A stretch of DNA of 6,181 nucleotides from Bacillota bacterium (GTDB lineage Bacteria; Bacillota; Bacilli; Bacillales; Cytobacillaceae): the NCBI GenBank assembly GCA_023387295.1, contig JAEWIG010000005.1, positions 1 to 6,181 of the forward strand. The letters are read 5' to 3'. The notes under the pieces were generated by a model. That model worked only from the letters and a program-made list of their open reading frames with translations, ran no database searches and was not told where the DNA came from. Positions 5,440-6,181 of this stretch are shown here, one piece after another. A program made the position numbers and the translations under genes. Numbering within the stretch: the first letter of the stretch is position 1; every line of letters begins with the position of its first letter.

Positions 5440-5859
5440 TTATTTTCGGTCTCTTGGGGTTTTGTGCATAATATAGTAACAGATAATAAGAACTAGGATG
5501 ACAAGGGAATATACTAATGTATGTACCGGATTTTCATGTTCTACAATAATTAACCGAATCATCGCTGTAATGCCAATGTAAATAAAGTATCTAAGTGGAA
5601 AATGATAATTCTCTTTAAAGTACTTTACTATCATGGAAATAAACTCAAAATACAAAAAGAAGATTAATATATTGGCCAAGAATAACTGGTAGTCGTTACT
5701 ATTGTTTTGCAACAGCATCTGAAAAAATATAAATAATTCTTTCACCAATAAGCATGACAAAATGATCGCTAAGACCACGAGTGAAAAATTTAACACAAAC
5801 TGAAGTGCTTTTAGGATAATATTAATGAAATACGTAATATCTTTTTTCTCCTTAAACAT
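5440..5859 (-). CDS. psiE: PsiE family phosphate-starvation-inducible membrane protein
   Basis: This small four-helix inner-membrane protein is of the PsiE family; its biochemical function is unknown. In E. coli, psiE is induced by phosphate limitation through PhoB. The stretch from FFLYFEFISMIVKYF through FHFPLRYF-like HFPLRYFIYIGITAMIRLIIV to ENPVHTLVYSLVILVL is nearly the E. coli sequence as I recall it. Numbered from the longer start, membrane segments lie near 24-48, 66-86, 96-113 and 118-138. The frame begins at ATG 5880 (146 residues). I prefer ATG 5859 (139 residues, close to the 136 of E. coli) because GAGGAG lies 9 nt upstream, whereas the AAGGA before 5880 is only 3 nt away. The start remains open; the family call is firm. 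The gene is monocistronic, and PhoP-box-like repeats lie upstream. Confidence 0.94.
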   Translation of the reverse strand: MFKEKKDITYFINIILKALQFVLNFSLVVLAIILSCLLVKELFIFFQMLLQNNSNDYQLFLANILIFFLYFEFISMIVKYFKENYHFPLRYFIYIGITAMIRLIIVEHENPVHTLVYSLVILVLIICYYIMHKTPRDRK

Positions 5860-5943
5860 ATAAGCTGTCTCCTCATTCATAGTTCCTTCATGGGTGCCTT
5901 CATATCTTCTATTTTACTTTACTATTGTTACTGGATTAAGGAA

Positions 5944-5971
5944 TTTCTATTAAGTTTACAAAATGTTAACA
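5944..5971. promoter_or_regulatory. Candidate PhoP-box repeats upstream of psiE
   Basis: Read on the plus strand, TTTACA (5955-5960) and TTAACA (5966-5971) are separated by 5 bp, the 11-bp periodicity of the Bacillus PhoP consensus TT(A/C/T)A(C/T)A. A degenerate TTTCTA (5944-5949) continues the same phase. The boxes lie about 65-85 nt upstream of ATG 5880. Their orientation is opposite to psiE; on the psiE strand a second series (TTAACA at 5969-5964, then TAAACT) is weaker. A -10-like TAATAG lies next to them at 5951-5946. The role is inferred from sequence and from the phosphate link of PsiE. Confidence 0.4.
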
Positions 5972-6044
5972 AATAGAATCAAAATAGACAATATCAGGAA
6001 TTTATATAGGGTGAAATGCCAGAATGAACGGGAGGAGAATTATT

Positions 6045-6181
6045 ATGAAGAAACATGACATAATAAACTGATTTGCACTTGTCACCAATATATTGCCGGT
6101 GTACCGCTGAACGAAAACAATGATTGGATAAATTGGGATGAATCTGCAAAACTTCTAGGAGACTTTTTAACGAAGCTTCAT
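6045..6181 (+). pseudogene. Broken aminoglycoside/other phosphotransferase (APH) family gene, N-terminal lobe deleted, runs off the window
   Basis: A strong GGGAGGAG lies 7 nt before ATG 6045, which reads MKKHDIIN and then stops at TGA 6069-6071. In another frame (from 6059, just after a TGA at 6056) the sequence reads CHQYIAGVPLNENN and then DESAKLLGDFLTKLH up to the window edge. This resembles the YI-G-PL and LG-FL--LH segment of APH-family kinases, which in those proteins follows the ATP-binding N-lobe by tens of residues. The original start and this segment are now only about 25 nt apart and out of frame, so an internal deletion of perhaps 200 nt is inferred. The remainder lies beyond the window. 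Family identity is from memory of short motifs, so it is moderately certain; loss of the intact frame is directly visible. Confidence 0.6.

Noticed and set aside
1..6181. CRISPR arrays, tRNA or rRNA genes, insertion sequences, phage or attachment sites
   Set aside because: I saw no regularly spaced short repeats, tRNA-like folds, transposase or integrase sequence, or flanking terminal repeats.

Overview
The window looks like a chromosomal segment of a low-GC Gram-positive bacterium of the Bacillaceae. The evidence is AT-rich DNA, strong AGGAGG-type ribosome binding sites, non-ATG starts (TTG, GTG) with good Shine-Dalgarno sequences, compact hairpin-plus-U terminators, an ECF sigma factor with a DUF4179-type membrane anti-sigma factor, and a PbuE-like purine efflux pump. 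I cannot name the species.

All six intact genes read on the minus strand, so transcription runs from right to left. Only a broken gene at the right edge reads on the plus strand. From right to left the genes are: psiE (5440-5859); a 98-residue two-helix membrane protein of unknown function (4993-5289); an ECF sigma factor and its overlapping membrane anti-sigma factor (4342-4866 and 3048-4349); a PbuE-like MFS efflux pump (1512-2687); and a YbbY-type NCS2 nucleobase permease (44-1351). A terminator hairpin follows every unit except the sigma/anti-sigma junction. The window is therefore five separate transcription units, only one of them a real operon.

Two themes can be seen. The left half is nucleobase transport: a presumed importer and a presumed exporter sit next to each other but are transcribed separately, each with its own candidate promoter and nearby inverted repeat. 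The right half is envelope or stress physiology. The sigma/anti-sigma pair is preceded by an ECF-type promoter (TGAAAC, 16 bp, CTATCT) that suggests autoregulation. The small membrane protein has a sigma-H-like promoter. psiE is preceded by repeats resembling PhoP boxes.

Three starts were moved from the longest open frame because of ribosome binding sites: sigma to TTG at 4866, the small membrane protein to GTG at 5289, and the permease to ATG at 1351. psiE more tentatively starts at 5859. The right edge holds the remnant of an aminoglycoside-phosphotransferase-like gene whose N-terminal lobe seems to be deleted.

Most of the window is ordinary core-genome content, and I see no clear sign of an undescribed multi-gene system. 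The points most worth a second look are the candidate Pho boxes, the hairpin at the 5' end of the permease gene, the 51-bp repeats at 2843-2925, the permease's missing substrate-binding glutamates, and the broken phosphotransferase gene.
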